From Isoetes taiwanensis (taxonomy: Eukaryota > Streptophyta > Lycopodiopsida > Isoetales > Isoetaceae), in the NCBI GenBank assembly GCA_021234155.1, contig JAJEKV010000056.1:9285488-9349487 (forward strand): a DNA stretch of 64,000 bases, written 5' to 3'. This document shows, piece by piece, positions 1 through 12,379 of the stretch. The position numbers and the translations under genes are program-made. The stretch's first letter is position 1. The number at the start of each line of letters is the position of its first letter. The notes beneath the pieces are model-generated. The model did not search any database. It was not told the DNA's origin and saw only the letters and a program-made list of their open reading frames with translations.

Positions 1-320
1 TGTAGTTAACAGATATAAATATGAGATTTGCAAATCTGGACTGTGGCAATAGAATATTTAATGATCTATATAAGGTTTGCTTAGTGGAGTGATAGAATTC
101 TGTGACTCGATGAGGAATGCAAAGAAAGATGCAAGATACAAGCACAAGCTGACCAATGCTATCGAGTGAACTAACTAATGAGGCATGACTTGCTAATATA
201 TAGAGTGCCATATCAGCAACCAGTGACTTAGCAGTGTGATGTCATCATACATGTCAGCATAATTCTAACACCCCCCCATGATGACGAGGACTGCTGAAAA
301 TGAAGATTTTTGAAAGATTG
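1..320. other. Intergenic, nothing recognised
   Basis: AT-rich sequence with no open frame that I recognise and no RNA gene seen. It leads into the tandem duplication at 321-648. Confidence 0.5.
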
Positions 321-648
321 GAGCATATACAGTAAATTCAGCCATAGCATACCTGCAAAAACACCTGATTCACACTGCCTTTCAGCAAATGAAGCAAACT
401 TAAATAGAATATAAGCCATGGCTCCCAAAAATCTTGAGTCTTGAACCATGTCTTTCTGCCTCTATACCACTCCCTCTTTGTGTGAGCAGATACAGTAAAT
501 TCAACCATAACATGCCTGCAAAAACACCTGATTCATACTACCTTTCAGCAAATGAAGCAAACTTAAATAGAATATAAGCCATAGATCCCAAAAATCTTGA
601 GTATTAAACCATGTCTTTCTTCCCTCTATACCACTCCCTCTTTGTGTG
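321..648. repeat. Two-copy tandem duplication, about 163 bp
   Basis: Positions 321-483 and 484-648 are two head-to-tail copies of the same non-coding sequence. Both begin with a gagcatatac-like segment and end in ccactccctctttgtgtg. They differ by scattered substitutions and small indels, so the duplication is not very recent. No coding potential is evident in either copy. Confidence 0.9.
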
Positions 649-1039
649 CAAATACACATTCACATCATTACCAAAATGTGACTGCAAAGTGATCTCCCAT
701 AATACATAGAAATTAGATTTGTGTACTGTAGAAAATTTAAATTGGAAATCATGAGTCTTAACGATTCCAAGTAACTCCTATGATCCCAAATCTATGCTCC
801 AAAATTCTGATCTACAAAACTGTACCTCAGAAACATGCTCGGACTGTAAGCACTCAAAACTGACCTTCAATACCTGGCTGATCCCTTGAATATTAGTGCA
901 AGCAACATAGCCAAAGCACTCAGCCAAATTAAAGCGATCCTTCACTTTCCCATCATGTGTGCAACAAAATGGAATATGTAGATGGATGTAAAGTGGAAAA
1001 TCTAGTTCATGTTTATTAAGCTTGCTGATAATTTAAGTC
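649..1039. other. Intergenic, nothing recognised
   Basis: No convincing gene, repeat or RNA structure was seen between the tandem duplication and the LTR-like region. Confidence 0.4.
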
Positions 1040-2590
1040 AAAATAGTAGTCTGTGTGGTGCTCCTAGAATCCATGCGATGCTCCCATCATATAAATATGG
1101 GATTTCCCTCCCGTGGCAACTATATCACCATGGAAGGGCCCTCCGTCTAACTCGGACCACTTGGGATGGCCAAGTGTCTGAGCGAGGAACACGGAGGTGT
1201 CATTCGTCCCACGTCCTCTATGGGAACCCTATATAGCAAAAGTGTACATATATGTTAGCACATAACAATCATGCTCAAATAATATACCACCACGAAGGGT
1301 GGCCCATCCGTCATCATCAACTAAATAGCAATACAAGCACAAGATAACATAGGCAATACACCATAAATAAGGCTTTACCCTGGGTTCAGACTCCATGGTG
1401 CCGACTGACGGTGAGGGCCTCAAGATATCAGCAGACAGAGGTGTAACATGGCATTGGCTGGCATAGAACAATGGCTAGGGTAGTCCACTCCATCCGCCCC
1501 ACCTGTGCACACTTTGCAGATAAACTGAAACATGCTATGGCGTGATTGTAGCCTTCCGAAGATGCAATCCCATGGAATCAACACCCTATAAGACTACTCC
1601 GGATTACATCTCCCCAGTCTGATGAGGCAGGTCAGGGAGGCATCCCCTCCCCGGGCATGACGGTTCCCTGGGTGTGCTAGAGAACACATGCCACATCAGT
1701 GATCACCACATCCATAACCGACTTACTCCTCTAAATCTAAAGGCCGGCTCACCTCGCCCGTTCGAATCCAGGATGTCTATATAGGCACGTTGCCTGCGAC
1801 CGAGGGAGTGTCAGACCCATACCCGGCCCCTTCAGTGACCGACTATAAGCCTATCCCACTATAGGAGTCATGTAGCCAAGCTAGGCAAGACCCCACCCCA
1901 ATTCACTATCATACCACTTACCTGGTGCTGAATCACATCATAACATCCCCAGCTAGGTGGGCTCTTGTGCACAGGCTGCAATTACTAGGTTTTAAGTGTT
2001 CTAGCTAGGGACATCTCTACTCCTAGGAAGCTTTCAGGTCTCTACCCTCCCTTAACCCCAGACACGCAGGAGAAACAGAAAGAGAGAACACAATCATTAT
2101 CAAAGTATCCATCATCAACTTAATAACACATAAAAGAGAAATTACCCGTTCCATTAATCAGAGAAGTGTTAACTGAAGCACAGACTATCTAGGGACTAAC
2201 CAGTCTCTTGGCTAGAGCCATTGTCACGAAAGGCTTCCATTCTTCAAGTCTGGTCATAGCAACTGGTAGTTCCTCCTTCCTCCAACTCTTCCCAAATCGA
2301 TCTGAGGCAGAATTGGGGTTCGGGCCCCAATTTGCCCTCCAAACTTGGCAAGTTCCCCCTGGCCAATTGATTTGGGGTCAGATGGCACTGCCTAGTTGGC
2401 TGACTTTTACTAATTAATAACCTAATTAGCGTAATTAGGTTATTTACTTACTAATATTTTAGCATAGCTAATAAAAACCCTTTTAGGTTAGCCCAAGTTA
2501 GCCCCTATCGACTCATAAGGGTCTACTTTATGTCCTGGTGACGTGTCATAGCATGTATACGTATACCATATAAATACATGGAACATCACA
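1040..2590 (-). mobile_element. Minus-strand LTR-like sequence, Ty3/gypsy type, probably solo
   Basis: The reverse complement of this stretch aligns by eye with the plus-strand LTR-like sequence at 44723-45560. Shared blocks include gcagcctgtgcacaagagcc and gcttatagtcggtcactga, and both start with TGTGA followed by tatttatatggtatacgta. The start (TG end) is near 2590 and sharp; the inner end is uncertain, so 1040 is approximate. The putative polypurine side beyond 2590 is eroded. No internal gene of the same orientation is attached, so it is most likely a solo or truncated LTR. Confidence 0.6.
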
Positions 2591-2963
2591 ATCTGTTCAT
2601 GAATATCCATCTAGGAAGATCAATAAAACCATAAATTTTTTCCTGTTTTGGCAAATTGTCTTTGACATTTTTCACTTTTGTTTGCATAGTTGCTAGCAAC
2701 TCCTCTTGCTTTGACTCAGATCTATCGCTTGCAAGGACGTTATCATTCTTTAATATAAATTTTAATGTTTTATGAATTTCTCTATTACTCATTTATGGAT
2801 GATCTTGGTATATGTCAAATTATTCTTTTTCCATACGCACATTTCATCTATAATCTATTTCCTTCTTTCTGATATAGACGCCATATGAAATCCACTGTGG
2901 GCAACCACAGTAGATCTTGGGCGATTAACGCTCGAGCAAGAGCTAGTCCTCACGAAGCATCAA
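2591..2963. other. Leader of the interrupted gypsy element, not resolved
   Basis: The stretch between the minus LTR and the gag fragment has no frame I can assign. The segment around 2875-2930 (cactgtgggcaaccacag) lies just upstream of gag and may be untranslated leader of the gypsy element, but no clear primer-binding site was found. Confidence 0.3.
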
Positions 2964-3491
2964 ATGGTTGAGCTTCAGGCCTATGTCCTTCAGAGGCACC
3001 CTCCATCCATAGTTCCAGAGTATGGCCCTGAAGTGCCCGGGGCTGAACTCAATCAAGTACCTCCACCTGCGTCAACAAGAGCTGCTACTGCCCCAGCATG
3101 CTCTAAGCGCACCCGTAGCTCTTCTACATCTGATTTCAGCTCAGACTCTCAGATTCTTCAGCTTCAGATGGCCAAATCCACTAAGAAAGATTATCAGAAG
3201 ATAGTCGACTCTGCCATTACCAGTATCTGGAAGAACTGCAAACTTGCACAATTTTCGGGAAACATTAGGTCTAGTGTCGATGCAGAGTCATGACTAGACG
3301 AAATGGACAATCCTATAGCATGACCGAGAAGGATATCGACAAAATCGCAACTACCAACCTTACAGGTTTCGCACGTATATGGTGGAAGGGCTATGCTAAC
3401 ACTCATGGACTGATAAGGACGAAATGTAGATTCAAAACATTTGCAAAGGCTTTTAAATCTCATTATGTTCCACGAGCACATTGATGCCAAT
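2964..3491 (+). pseudogene. Ty3/gypsy gag, 5' part, split by LINE-B
   Basis: Two overlapping frames (2964-3293 and 3290-3484) give a gag-like protein. The second carries the retrotransposon-gag signature with a WW pair (LTGFARIWWKGYANT) followed by TFAKAFKSHYVP and RAH. The frame changes near 3290, so this copy is broken. It stops at 3491, where LINE-B is inserted, and resumes in the same domain at 23758: the 11-bp sequence ttgatgccaat is present on both sides. This shows that the gypsy element is the oldest layer of the nest. Confidence 0.8.
3481..3491. repeat. Target-site duplication of LINE-B, left copy
   Basis: ttgatgccaat here is repeated exactly at 23758-23768, directly after the LINE-B poly(A) tail. 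It is host (gypsy gag) sequence duplicated on insertion. Confidence 0.9.
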
Positions 3492-3543
3492 GAGGCGACT
3501 AGGTTAGACGACTAGGTTCAGGTGACGGGGTCATGTAAGTAAG

Positions 3544-4479
3544 GTGAGTTTGGTTATGGCTGCTACAGTAGCAGCTAAAGGCCAAGGGAATGGGATCAAT
3601 GGGTCCCATGCTGTGGCCGTGGTACAGGAAATAGGGGGACAGAAAGCTGACATGATGAATCAAATGATGTTACTTTTTGGGGGGATGTCAAATCCAATGC
3701 AAAAGCAGATGATCGAAATGGTACGACAAATAACAGGGAATGTGGAGAAAGGGAAAGACAACGACAGTTTTAAAAATACCTATTTCTCTATTGGGGCTGG
3801 TTGATTCCAATGGCTATGGCAGATGGACGAATAACTAGATCCCAGACGATTTCTCCCATTCTGATGCAATCGAACCTGGTGAACCCAATGCTGGAGCAAA
3901 TTAATCGTGACCAGGCAGCTCTTCTGAAGAAACATGAACAATGGAAAAAATCAGAATTGAAAGGTATTCCATCTCTGAAACACTGCTCTGTTCCAGATAG
4001 ATTAAAAACTCTTGAAAAAACGGATGTCATCAGATGCATTAGACACAAAGGAGTTAAACTTGCTCAAATAATAATAGAATAGAATAGGTTTTTAGCGTTC
4101 ATGGAGATCAATTGGCCTGTGGGAACAAAACGGTGCAAAACGGAGAAATGAACTGTGCAAAATGGACAAAACGGTGGAGATCATTGGACTGTATTGGCTA
4201 GATTTTCCTTTTTTTGTGATTGAATATGGCAAAGAAAACTTTGTAACATTCCTCTTAAAGGATCTTTAACGCAAATACTCAGTTCTACTTCCAGAAGTGG
4301 AATGCCAAATCTGATTCACATAACCTGAAATAATTGTTTCACTCGGCTTCATGCTCGGTCCAAGGGCTCAGCCCAATTTACTGGCATGAAGACATTTTTC
4401 AAAGACTATTCGCTGGAGTGCGTGAATACGTTGGCTGAGAGGCAGTCCCAGAACATGCCCCTAAGATTTGGGCACAGCG
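3544..4479 (+). pseudogene. LINE-B ORF1, 5' part
   Basis: The start is probably the ATG at 3556 (or 3544), 52-64 bases after the element's 5' end. The frame 3544-3804 encodes a Met/Gln-rich N-terminus; 3801-4082 follows after a frameshift and holds RCIRHKGVKLAQ, matching GCVRHEGVRLQS of LINE-A ORF1. From 4190 the decayed frame matches the LINE-A segment YWTEFPFF and the DUF4283-like region up to the conserved Trp-Ala-Gln (WAQ). It is cut exactly there by LINE-A and resumes at 11108. A small duplication (ggagatcaattgg / ggagatcattgg) near 4106-4180 adds to the decay. Confidence 0.75.
4470..4479. repeat. Target-site duplication of LINE-A, left copy
   Basis: tgggcacagc is repeated exactly at 11108-11117, immediately after the LINE-A poly(A). 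It encodes the Trp-Ala-Gln of LINE-B ORF1, and the reading continues correctly on the far side. Confidence 0.9.
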
Positions 4480-4538
4480 CTGAAACGTCTAAGCAGAGTC
4501 AGGAGGAGGCGCTGGCGTGGGCGCTCTAACCCTAAACC

Positions 4539-6662
4539 ATGGCTATGAGATACTTCTCCATCCTTGCTGAAGGATCGAAGATCTCGTGTGGCTGGCTAGA
4601 GGGGGAAGATGCATCCCTTTGGAGGAATCTGGTGTTTCACCAATTCTTTCCTGATGAACTCTTCCACCCAATCTTTCCCTTCCTTACAGTAGAGGAGGAT
4701 CTTGAAGTGCAGGTAATTGAATCTTGGTTAGGGGAGTTTGTAGGAGATAGGAATAGGTCAGCAGCAGGAGTTTTTTACCCGTTCTGTTCGTGGTCAGAAA
4801 GTAGGATCATTGTTAGAGTCTTCTGTTAGACGAAGTTTAAAAGCTGTTAGCAGGGTGGTGTACACGAAACAAAGAAAAAAAGGAAAAAAAAATGGAAAAG
4901 GAGGGTGGGAATAAAATAATGGAAAGTGGGGTAGTGTCAAAGGGTATCACAGGCCCTTAGTGTGCAAAAAACAGGAGGTCAGGCCTTGGGGACTGGGAGG
5001 CAGGACCAAAAGGAATTTGGGACAGTATAGGAAAAGGACTCATGGGAAATAGGACTGGAAAAGAAATTTTTGCAACTGTTACGCAAGCTGAGCCGCAAAG
5101 GACAGGAACAGCTGGAGCAGATTCTTGAAGATTTGATCAAGGTTGAACACGGTCAAGCAGCCCGGTGTGTCGCTTTCGGAGATTTTTTAACTTGGCTTCC
5201 AAATATGGTGAATACCCGAACTGGAGCAGGCGTTGGCCCGGTGAATAGGCAGCAGGGAGTCGTCCAACCGATTCTGGATTATGCCAATGAGATCCAGAAG
5301 GTGGTTTGTCTAGTCTGGGCCTCATTGGCTGTGTCCGACACGAAGGGGTTCGTCTGCAGTCCTTGAAAGCTGAACTAGAGAAGGAAAAGGATATTTTAAT
5401 AAAAAACTTGTATTGGACTGAGTTCCCCTTCTTCATAGCAGAGTGTGAGAACTCTCGGTCAGCTAGCTACCTTGCTTCTAAAAAAGGGGACCATTAACTG
5501 GGCTAATACCCAGCTTTTCTTCCAAAAGTGGTACCCAGGTTTTGACCCTCAGAATCTAACTGAGCTTTTCCACCTAGCATGGTCATCTCTGCAAGGTTTA
5601 AACCCCATGTATTGGAACGAACAGTCTTTGTATTCACTGTTCAAAAATAATGGAAATTACATTGCCCTTGAAATCTCACCCGACCGAGCCCTTAGAGTAT
5701 GGGCGCAAATCGACCTTCTGAAACCTGTGCCTAGCAGTATCCACTATATTGATTATTTTGGAAATCCCAAAACTTTGAAGTTGGCTTGGAATGGTCTGCC
5801 TGAACCTTGTGGTGTATGTGGAATTCGACTACATGGAGGAGGCATCTGCAAAGGGGTGACAGCCGGGAAACCCAGACATATTGTGGAGCAAGGAAAGCAA
5901 GAAAAGGAAGCGGAATGGATTACCCCCAACAAAGGGAAATCCCAAAGGAGTCAGTTTACCCCTGTTCAGAAACAGAGGAGAAACATAAAAGGAAAGGCAA
6001 GAAAACAAAAGGAAAGGAATCTTAGGGAACAACATAATCTGGAGGAGCAGAAGCTGAAAGAACAGAAAAGACAATGGAGAAAGAAGGTCAGCTTCCAAAC
6101 AGACAATTTGGGTGTTAAGATACTCAATAGAGCCAAGGGGAAAGAAATAGTGGATCCCAATGCTCTTGTGGTGACCCCAGCTCATGAGAGCAGAGCCAGA
6201 GTGCTTACCATTGAAGAACCCAAAGGATCCCCTGTGAATGAATACTCGGATTCAGATGACTCATGGGGGAAAATGCTGGAGCAGGGAGAACCTTCGAGGT
6301 TAATCTCTTCTCCTCCTATCCTTCATTTATTTAAAGATCCATTACCTCTATCCAAAGGTCTGAATTTTGGTGATGAGCAAGAGCAAATTCAGGGTGATCT
6401 CAATGGCACAAAGGAAGCTGATCCAGCAGGGGATCATTTGGTTCCACCAATTGAGTTAATAGAGAAAGAAGAAACTGCCAATGGAGGCCAGGAAACTCAA
6501 CTAGAATCAGAGGAGATTTTGCCTACAGGCCTAATGGTGGATAACTCCCCTGCTCTACTAGATCAAGAGACACAGGTGGCTCCCTTGCTAGATTTTGATG
6601 GCCAGGGGGTCCCGTGCTCCTTAGACCCTGAAATAGGGGACACCCCTCATGGGAAATTCTGA
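4539..6662 (+). pseudogene. LINE-A ORF1 (RNA-binding protein with CCHC knuckle)
   Basis: ORF1 proteins of plant L1 elements bind the element RNA in the ribonucleoprotein. The ATG at 4539 follows a 59-bp leader. Frames 4539-4829 and 5070-5366 are the broken N-terminal part; the open part is 5445-6662 (405 codons). It contains a DUF4283-like region (WANTQLFFQKWYPGFD to ALRVWAQIDLLKPV), then the knuckle CGVCGIRLHGGGIC (C-X2-C-X4-H-X4-C), then a highly charged Lys/Glu/Gln-rich tail. Stops at 4827 and 5364 and a frame change near 5306-5445 break it. It ends 140 bp before ORF2. Confidence 0.8.
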
Positions 6663-6802
6663 AATGATGGGGACAATAGTGATGAAGAATGTGCAAAGAT
6701 TTGTGAGGAGACATTCTTCACTCCTCGAACAACTAAAAAAACAAGGCAGAGGAAGGTCTATACCCCGAATCCATATGGGCCAGTCACAAGATCCAAGAAG
6801 AT

Positions 6803-9800
6803 ATGAGGATTGTTACCTGGAATGTAAGGGGTATTAAAGGCCCTTTGAAACGTAAACGTGCCATTATTGCTTTGAAGGAAATGCGGGCTGATATTATCCT
6901 CATTCAGGAGCATGGGCTCCCCAGCTTTGAAGCTTCAAATCTTGGAAATTGGGTCATGCCCAATGGAGGGTCCATTTGGTCACCAGCAGATGGTACCAAA
7001 GGGGGAATTTGCACCATGTGGAATTCCTATTCTCCTATAGGATCCTATCACCATCACTCTGGCAGATGGTATGCTGTTTTTCTTCAAATTGGGATGGAAA
7101 AAATTGGGATAATTAATGTTTATGCATCTACTGATCCTGAGGAGAGAGAGAATCAATGGAGGGATATGGCAGCATGGATCCCCACCATGGAGGCAGATAG
7201 CTGGGTTCTAAGTGGAGACTTTAACAATACTCCACAATGGGATCAAAAGCTAGGTAAGAAACTGAACATGACAAAAAATGAAAGGCTTCAGTGGGACAAA
7301 CTTATGGCTTTTTTTGTGTATCAAGCCCCTTCTTCAGCAAATGTTTATTCCTGGAGTAACAAGAGGGCTGGAAATGACAGGGTTTTCTGTCTTCTTGACA
7401 GATTTTATACTAAAGATGCCAACATGTGGCCACATGTAATCATAAATGGAGATCACAACAACTCCATATCAGATCATTTCCCACAATTCCTGAAGGTGGG
7501 TAATTCATTTAAAGGTGGAACCAACACCCCCTTTAAATTGAATACCAGTCTTCTCAATAATGAAGCTTTTTGTCATGATTTCCAAGACTTCTATAAGTCT
7601 CTTCCTCCCCTGCAGCAAAGTGGATCAATGAAGGGGTTTGTGAGCAAAATGAAGCAGATCAAAGATTGGATGAAGAAGTGGGGCAAAATGTGGAATGAAA
7701 AAAAGAAAAAAAGAAAAAAGGGACATTTATCTACAAGTTAAAGAGGTCAGACAAAAGATGTTTTCTGACCCCTACAATATTACCCTGCATAAGGAGGAGG
7801 AATGCCTGGAAAGGAAAGTCAAGAATGTTGAGGAGTCAGAAGCCAGAGGTCTAATAATCAAAAGCAAGTGCATTAATATCAATAGTATGGACAGGTGCAG
7901 CTCCAAGCTTTTCTTTAAGGCAGCAAAAGGAAGAATTATGAACAATGGTATTATCTCGGTCACAGAGGCAAACCAAAATGCCTCTGGTCAAGAAAACCTA
8001 ATGGACTTCTTTCGCGATAAATATAAGGACTTGTTTGCTGAAGCTCAGGTGGATAAAGTCAAACTTCAAGAGTTCTTTGATAAGCTAGGGCCAGCTGACC
8101 TGGCAATTGATGATACCACTTTATTACAGCAGCCTTCAACAAATGAGATTGAAAGTGTCCTTAAAAGCATGGCTCATGGGAAGAGCCCTGGTCTAGATGG
8201 AATTCCCCCTGAGTTTTTTTATATCCTTTTGGGATATCATGAAACATGACATGACCACTTTCATACAAGGTGCGTGGTCTGCACCAAAGATACACCCTGC
8301 AATTAATACTGGTTTGATAGCCCTGATACCCAAAGTAGATGCTCCAACTTCCTTCTCGGACTAGAGGCCAATCTCTCTTACAAACTCATCTTACAAAAAG
8401 CCAAGATTCTGGCTAATCGAATCAAAGCGGCCCTCCAAAAGATAATCAATCCAGTTCAGTCAGCCTTTTTGCCAGGGAGGAGTATTTTGGATAATTTTAT
8501 TGGTGCTCATGAGGGGCTGCATTGGAACTCTCACTCCAAGCAAAATTGTATGCTTGTAAAATTGGATTTCAGCGTGCCTATGACACAATCAATTGGAATT
8601 TTCTCTACAGGGCCATGGCATATCTTGGCTTTTCTGACAAAGTCATAAAGAAGGTGCATAGTTTAAATGAAACAGGTTGCTCAGCTGTTCTGGTCAATGG
8701 GGCACCTACAAAATTTTTTGAATGCAAAAAAGGGGTTCGACAGGGGTGTCCACTGGCTCCCTACCTCTTCCTAATAGTTGCAGAAATGGTAACTAGGGCC
8801 ACTTTGTCCTTGGTGTCTGCAAAAAAGATTCAATGCCTTCAATTGCCACAGGAAATGGGAGAGTTTGTCATCATGCAATATGCTGATGACACATTTGCAT
8901 TCCTCCAAAATGATGCCTCTAGTTTGCCAAATTTTCTGCACATGCTACAACTCTTTGGGGAAGCCTCGGGAGTCCTCAATAAAAATAAGAGCACTATTGT
9001 GATGGAAACAGATCAGGAGGAGATACATGGCATCAAAGTTACAGGGCACAAAACTGCCACTAAATTACTAGGACTTCCCTTGGCAATAAATATGAATCTG
9101 CCAGGACTGTGGGACTCCATTGTGAATAAGATGAAGAGAAAGATACAGATGTATTCCAAGTCATTGTCACTTGCAGGACGAGTAGGGATAGTTAATAGTG
9201 TGATTGCCAGCACACACATCTTTTTCTCTTCTGTTATCATTGCTGACAAGGCTTCCTACAGAAAATTGGAGACTGCCATGAGGGATTACATTTGGCAAGG
9301 GGCAAGAATGGTTTCCTGGAAAAATTTAACATTGCCAAAAAAGGAAGGGGGATTAGGCTGCAAAGACCTCTTTACTCAAGCTCAGGCTTTGGCTGCCAAA
9401 ATAGTTTGGAGATCATTAACCTCAGATAACCTTTCACCTGCTCTTAAATTGGTAAGATACTGGTTAGGATCAACAACTATCTTGGGAGCCCCTTCTCTCC
9501 CTCATCAACTCCTTGATTCAGCATTCTACCAGCTCAAAGCTGCCCCTGGCACTTCCAAAATTTTGAAGCGAATCTTCTCTGCATGGAATTTAGCTTCAAC
9601 TTGCTTCCGAGCCAGGCATTTGGCCTCTATTAGTGATAACCATGGTTTCTTCTGGCATCAAGATTTAGTGAATGAAGATGAGGGATGCTTGGCTTTAAAG
9701 CATCCTCTTAAATATAAGGAATGGAGCCAAGCTGGATTACATACTATAGGTTCTCTGAGAATAAATGGCACCTGGAGGAACTGGAATGAGCTAACCACCT

Positions 9801-10880
9801 GGCTTTCTGACACGGAAACAAATAGAAGAATTTATTCTGTGGTTACCAGATATCCCAAGGAAGATGGCAATAGTCCTTATAACTGGACTTGTGGTGGTCA
9901 GGATTATAAAGTTTCCCAGATCTATAGTCTACTTCTGGATAAAAGTCAGCTCAAGGTATGCAGAGTTTGGAATTGCCAACAAAATACAGCAGTTAAAATT
10001 GTCAGACAGGGATGGAAGCTTCAATGTGCCAACAATATTATCTTCTTCAGATGGCTATTGCTTAATCAAAGTCTGAAGACCAACAGCTTTAGGGCCCAAT
10101 TTGATAACCAGATATCAGAGTTGTGCCCTTTAGGGTGTGGCCAGAGAGAAACGAGCCCTCATGTCTTCACTTGTCCTTGGTTATCCGCATTTTGGCAGTG
10201 GATCCAACCTCTGGTGCAACAAACCCCAACAGATAATGATTCTTTGTTTCATTATCTCAATAATACCTCATCATTCACGGGAACACTCAAAATATTAAGC
10301 TGCTGGGCCATATGGAAACATAGGAATGCAGTGGCCATTCAAGGGTCGGCCCCGAGCTTAGATGAGCTCAAAGCCTCCTTCCAGGTCCTTCTAGCTGAGG
10401 CTGCTATGGCCCATAGAGCAAAAAGTGGCTTAAATTATGACCGACAATGGTCTTTAGGATCCTTCAATGGTTTCTTCCAATTCTTTGCAATCTTGTTTAA
10501 TGACTTGGATGTTGTGCTTGACAGAATTTCTGCTGAAGAGACACTACGCGGGAGGGCACGTTCGTGAGGTGGATCCTTCCACGCCCAGGCTCTCCACTCG
10601 AGAAGCTATTGATGCTCTGTTCTGGGTCAAGACCGAAGTTATTAGTTGTATTACCTTTGATCAGTTGTTGGCTGATGAAGACATCTGGACATTCAATCAG
10701 GAGATCAAGCCGTACTTTCTGGCTAAGAAGAAGATCCATGAAGATGCTCGTGACTCCTGGATTATGTACCTACTGGATTCCACTGGCTATGGGCCTAATG
10801 AGCTTGATGACCTGATGTTTGTTCATACTGATGAGGCCTATGCTATTATTTCACTGGATGGAGTCTTGGACATACTATGA
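6803..10880 (+). pseudogene. LINE-A ORF2 (endonuclease, reverse transcriptase, zf-RVT)
   Basis: ORF2 makes the target nick and reverse transcribes the element. The endonuclease (6803 to about 7520) shows NVRGIKG, IQEHGLP, SGDFNNTP and ISDHFPQF, as in APE-type nucleases. The RT has GKSPGLDGIPPEFF (about 8185), LDFQRAYDTINW (about 8560), GVRQGCPLAPYLF and the catalytic YADD at about 8879-8890. The C-terminal zf-RVT region is near 9880-10220 and the frame finishes at a TGA at 10878. Frame breaks lie at an A-rich run (7698-7724), at a T run (about 8213-8222), in 8250-8520, and near 10500. The chain continues after each break, so these are decay or sequence errors, not separate genes. Confidence 0.88.
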
Positions 10881-11077
10881 GCTGATGCAATAACTCTGTA
10901 TTGCAAAACTCTGAACTTTTGATCTAAAGTGGTTTTCCTTTTTGAACTGTTCTAAGTGCCCCTATGCAGGGCCTTGTTGGCAGCTAGCTGTCAACACTTT
11001 TTCCCATGGATGGACAACCCTGGGTTGTTTGTATGACTATGTAACTTTCTTATACAGTAATACATCTTCTGCCGTTT

Positions 11078-11107
<30 letters not shown>
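10881..11107 (+). other. LINE-A 3' UTR and poly(A) tail
   Basis: A non-coding tail follows the ORF2 stop and ends in gccgtttcctc and 26 A residues. Its last bases resemble the 3' ends of LINE-B and the 15448-16540 insert (a T-rich stretch, then a short C/T-rich sequence before the A run). Confidence 0.8.
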
Positions 11108-11108
<1 letters not shown>

Positions 11109-12376
11109 GGGCACAGCTAAATATTCTGCAAGAAATTCCAAAGAGTGTTGAGTACGAGGACATTTGTGGTAAAACTAAAACCCTCAAACTATTTTGGAAC
11201 GGGCTCCCTTTACCGTGCACAATCTGTGGATTGAGATTACATGGTGGAGGTGTTTGTCATGGTAGATGGATGGGAAAGCCCACAAATAAGAAAAACAAAG
11301 AACAAGAGGAAGAAGTTAAAAAACATAAAGGGATAATACAAGACAACAAAAAGGATAACTGTGGGGAAGATAAGACAAAACAGGGATGGAATACTGTAGG
11401 AGACAAAACAAAAATGGGAGTGCATATAAAAAAGGCCAGGAAACTCAAAGCAAAAGAGGAAAAGAATAGGAAGAATGCAGGAAATGGAAATTTAAGGAGA
11501 ATGGTTAAGGAATGGAGAAGAAAGGAGGAACATAATAAAATGGCAAACCAGATCAAGGTGCTTAATAAATCAATTGAACTGAAAAACAAAGGGAAGGAGC
11601 TAGTTCAGCCTAGTAGTCTCTGCATTACACCAGCTCACCTGCTGAGAAGCAGTACTTTGACCATAAAAGAACCTGTATTACCTCCAATCAATGAATATCC
11701 GGAATCCTCGGACTCGGGTCTAACAAGTAGACGAACACTCTTACTCAAAGGTGAGGGATCTATGCATTTGGCTACCCCCAAAGCAATCTCATTTCAGTCT
11801 CCTGAAAAGGAGGAGCCAGAAATGCATAACATTTTGCTTGCAATAATGGAGCAAAATGAGAAATTGGATCAAGAGGAAGTAGAGTTTTTATCCCCAGAAA
11901 GCTCTTCTAAACTAAAAAATGGGAAATATTCAAAATTCTTCACTACTTCACCAATGGAAGATGTTATTGGAAATCTAGAATCAATGGGAGGTACACAAGA
12001 ATTGAATTTCTCAGAAGATACAAATAATGCAGGAGATATAGGTAAAGTAAATGTTGACAACATTGACCCTATCAGTCCTCAACAGAGAGGCCAGGGAACG
12101 GAGTCAAATATTATCCCATCTCTTCTAAGCCCAATTGGACTAGAAATGGAGCAATCCAATGTCCTGCTAAGCCTAATTGGCCAAGAGAGGATAAAGAATC
12201 CATATGTCCTAGAGTCAAATCCAATAAGTCCTAATGGAATTAAAAAAGGAGTGGAGGATATAGAGCAATTCTATACTCCAATGGTGGCTAAAAAGGGTAC
12301 AAAAAAAGCTCAATTCACTTCCAACAGTCCGGCTCTTAACCTGAGAATCCAAGAGAGAAAAAGATACCCTGCGTAA
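11108..12376 (+). pseudogene. LINE-B ORF1, 3' part
   Basis: Resumes LINE-B after LINE-A: the TSD re-reads Trp-Ala-Gln and continues into KTLKLFWNGLPLPC, parallel to LINE-A KTLKLAWNGLPEPC. The knuckle is CTICGLRLHGGGVC (C-X2-C-X4-H-X4-C) at about 11215-11260. A long Lys/Glu/Asn-rich tail follows to the stop at 12374-12376, and ORF2 begins almost at once. The open stretch 11231-12376 is 381 codons. Confidence 0.8.
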
Positions 12377-12379
12377 TAA

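Larger units (their letters stand above)
4480..11107 (+). mobile_element. LINE-A: full-length L1-type LINE inserted in LINE-B ORF1
   Basis: About 6.63 kb from the 5' end (gctgaaacgtctaagcagag) to a 26-A tail at 11082-11107, with a perfect 10-bp TSD. It has a GC-rich short 5' UTR, ORF1 with a CCHC knuckle, ORF2 with endonuclease, reverse transcriptase and zf-RVT domains, and a 3' UTR of about 200 bp. It is related to LINE-B but clearly diverged in sequence, so two subfamilies were active at different times. ORF1 and ORF2 each have several frame breaks, so this copy is not autonomous now. Confidence 0.92.
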
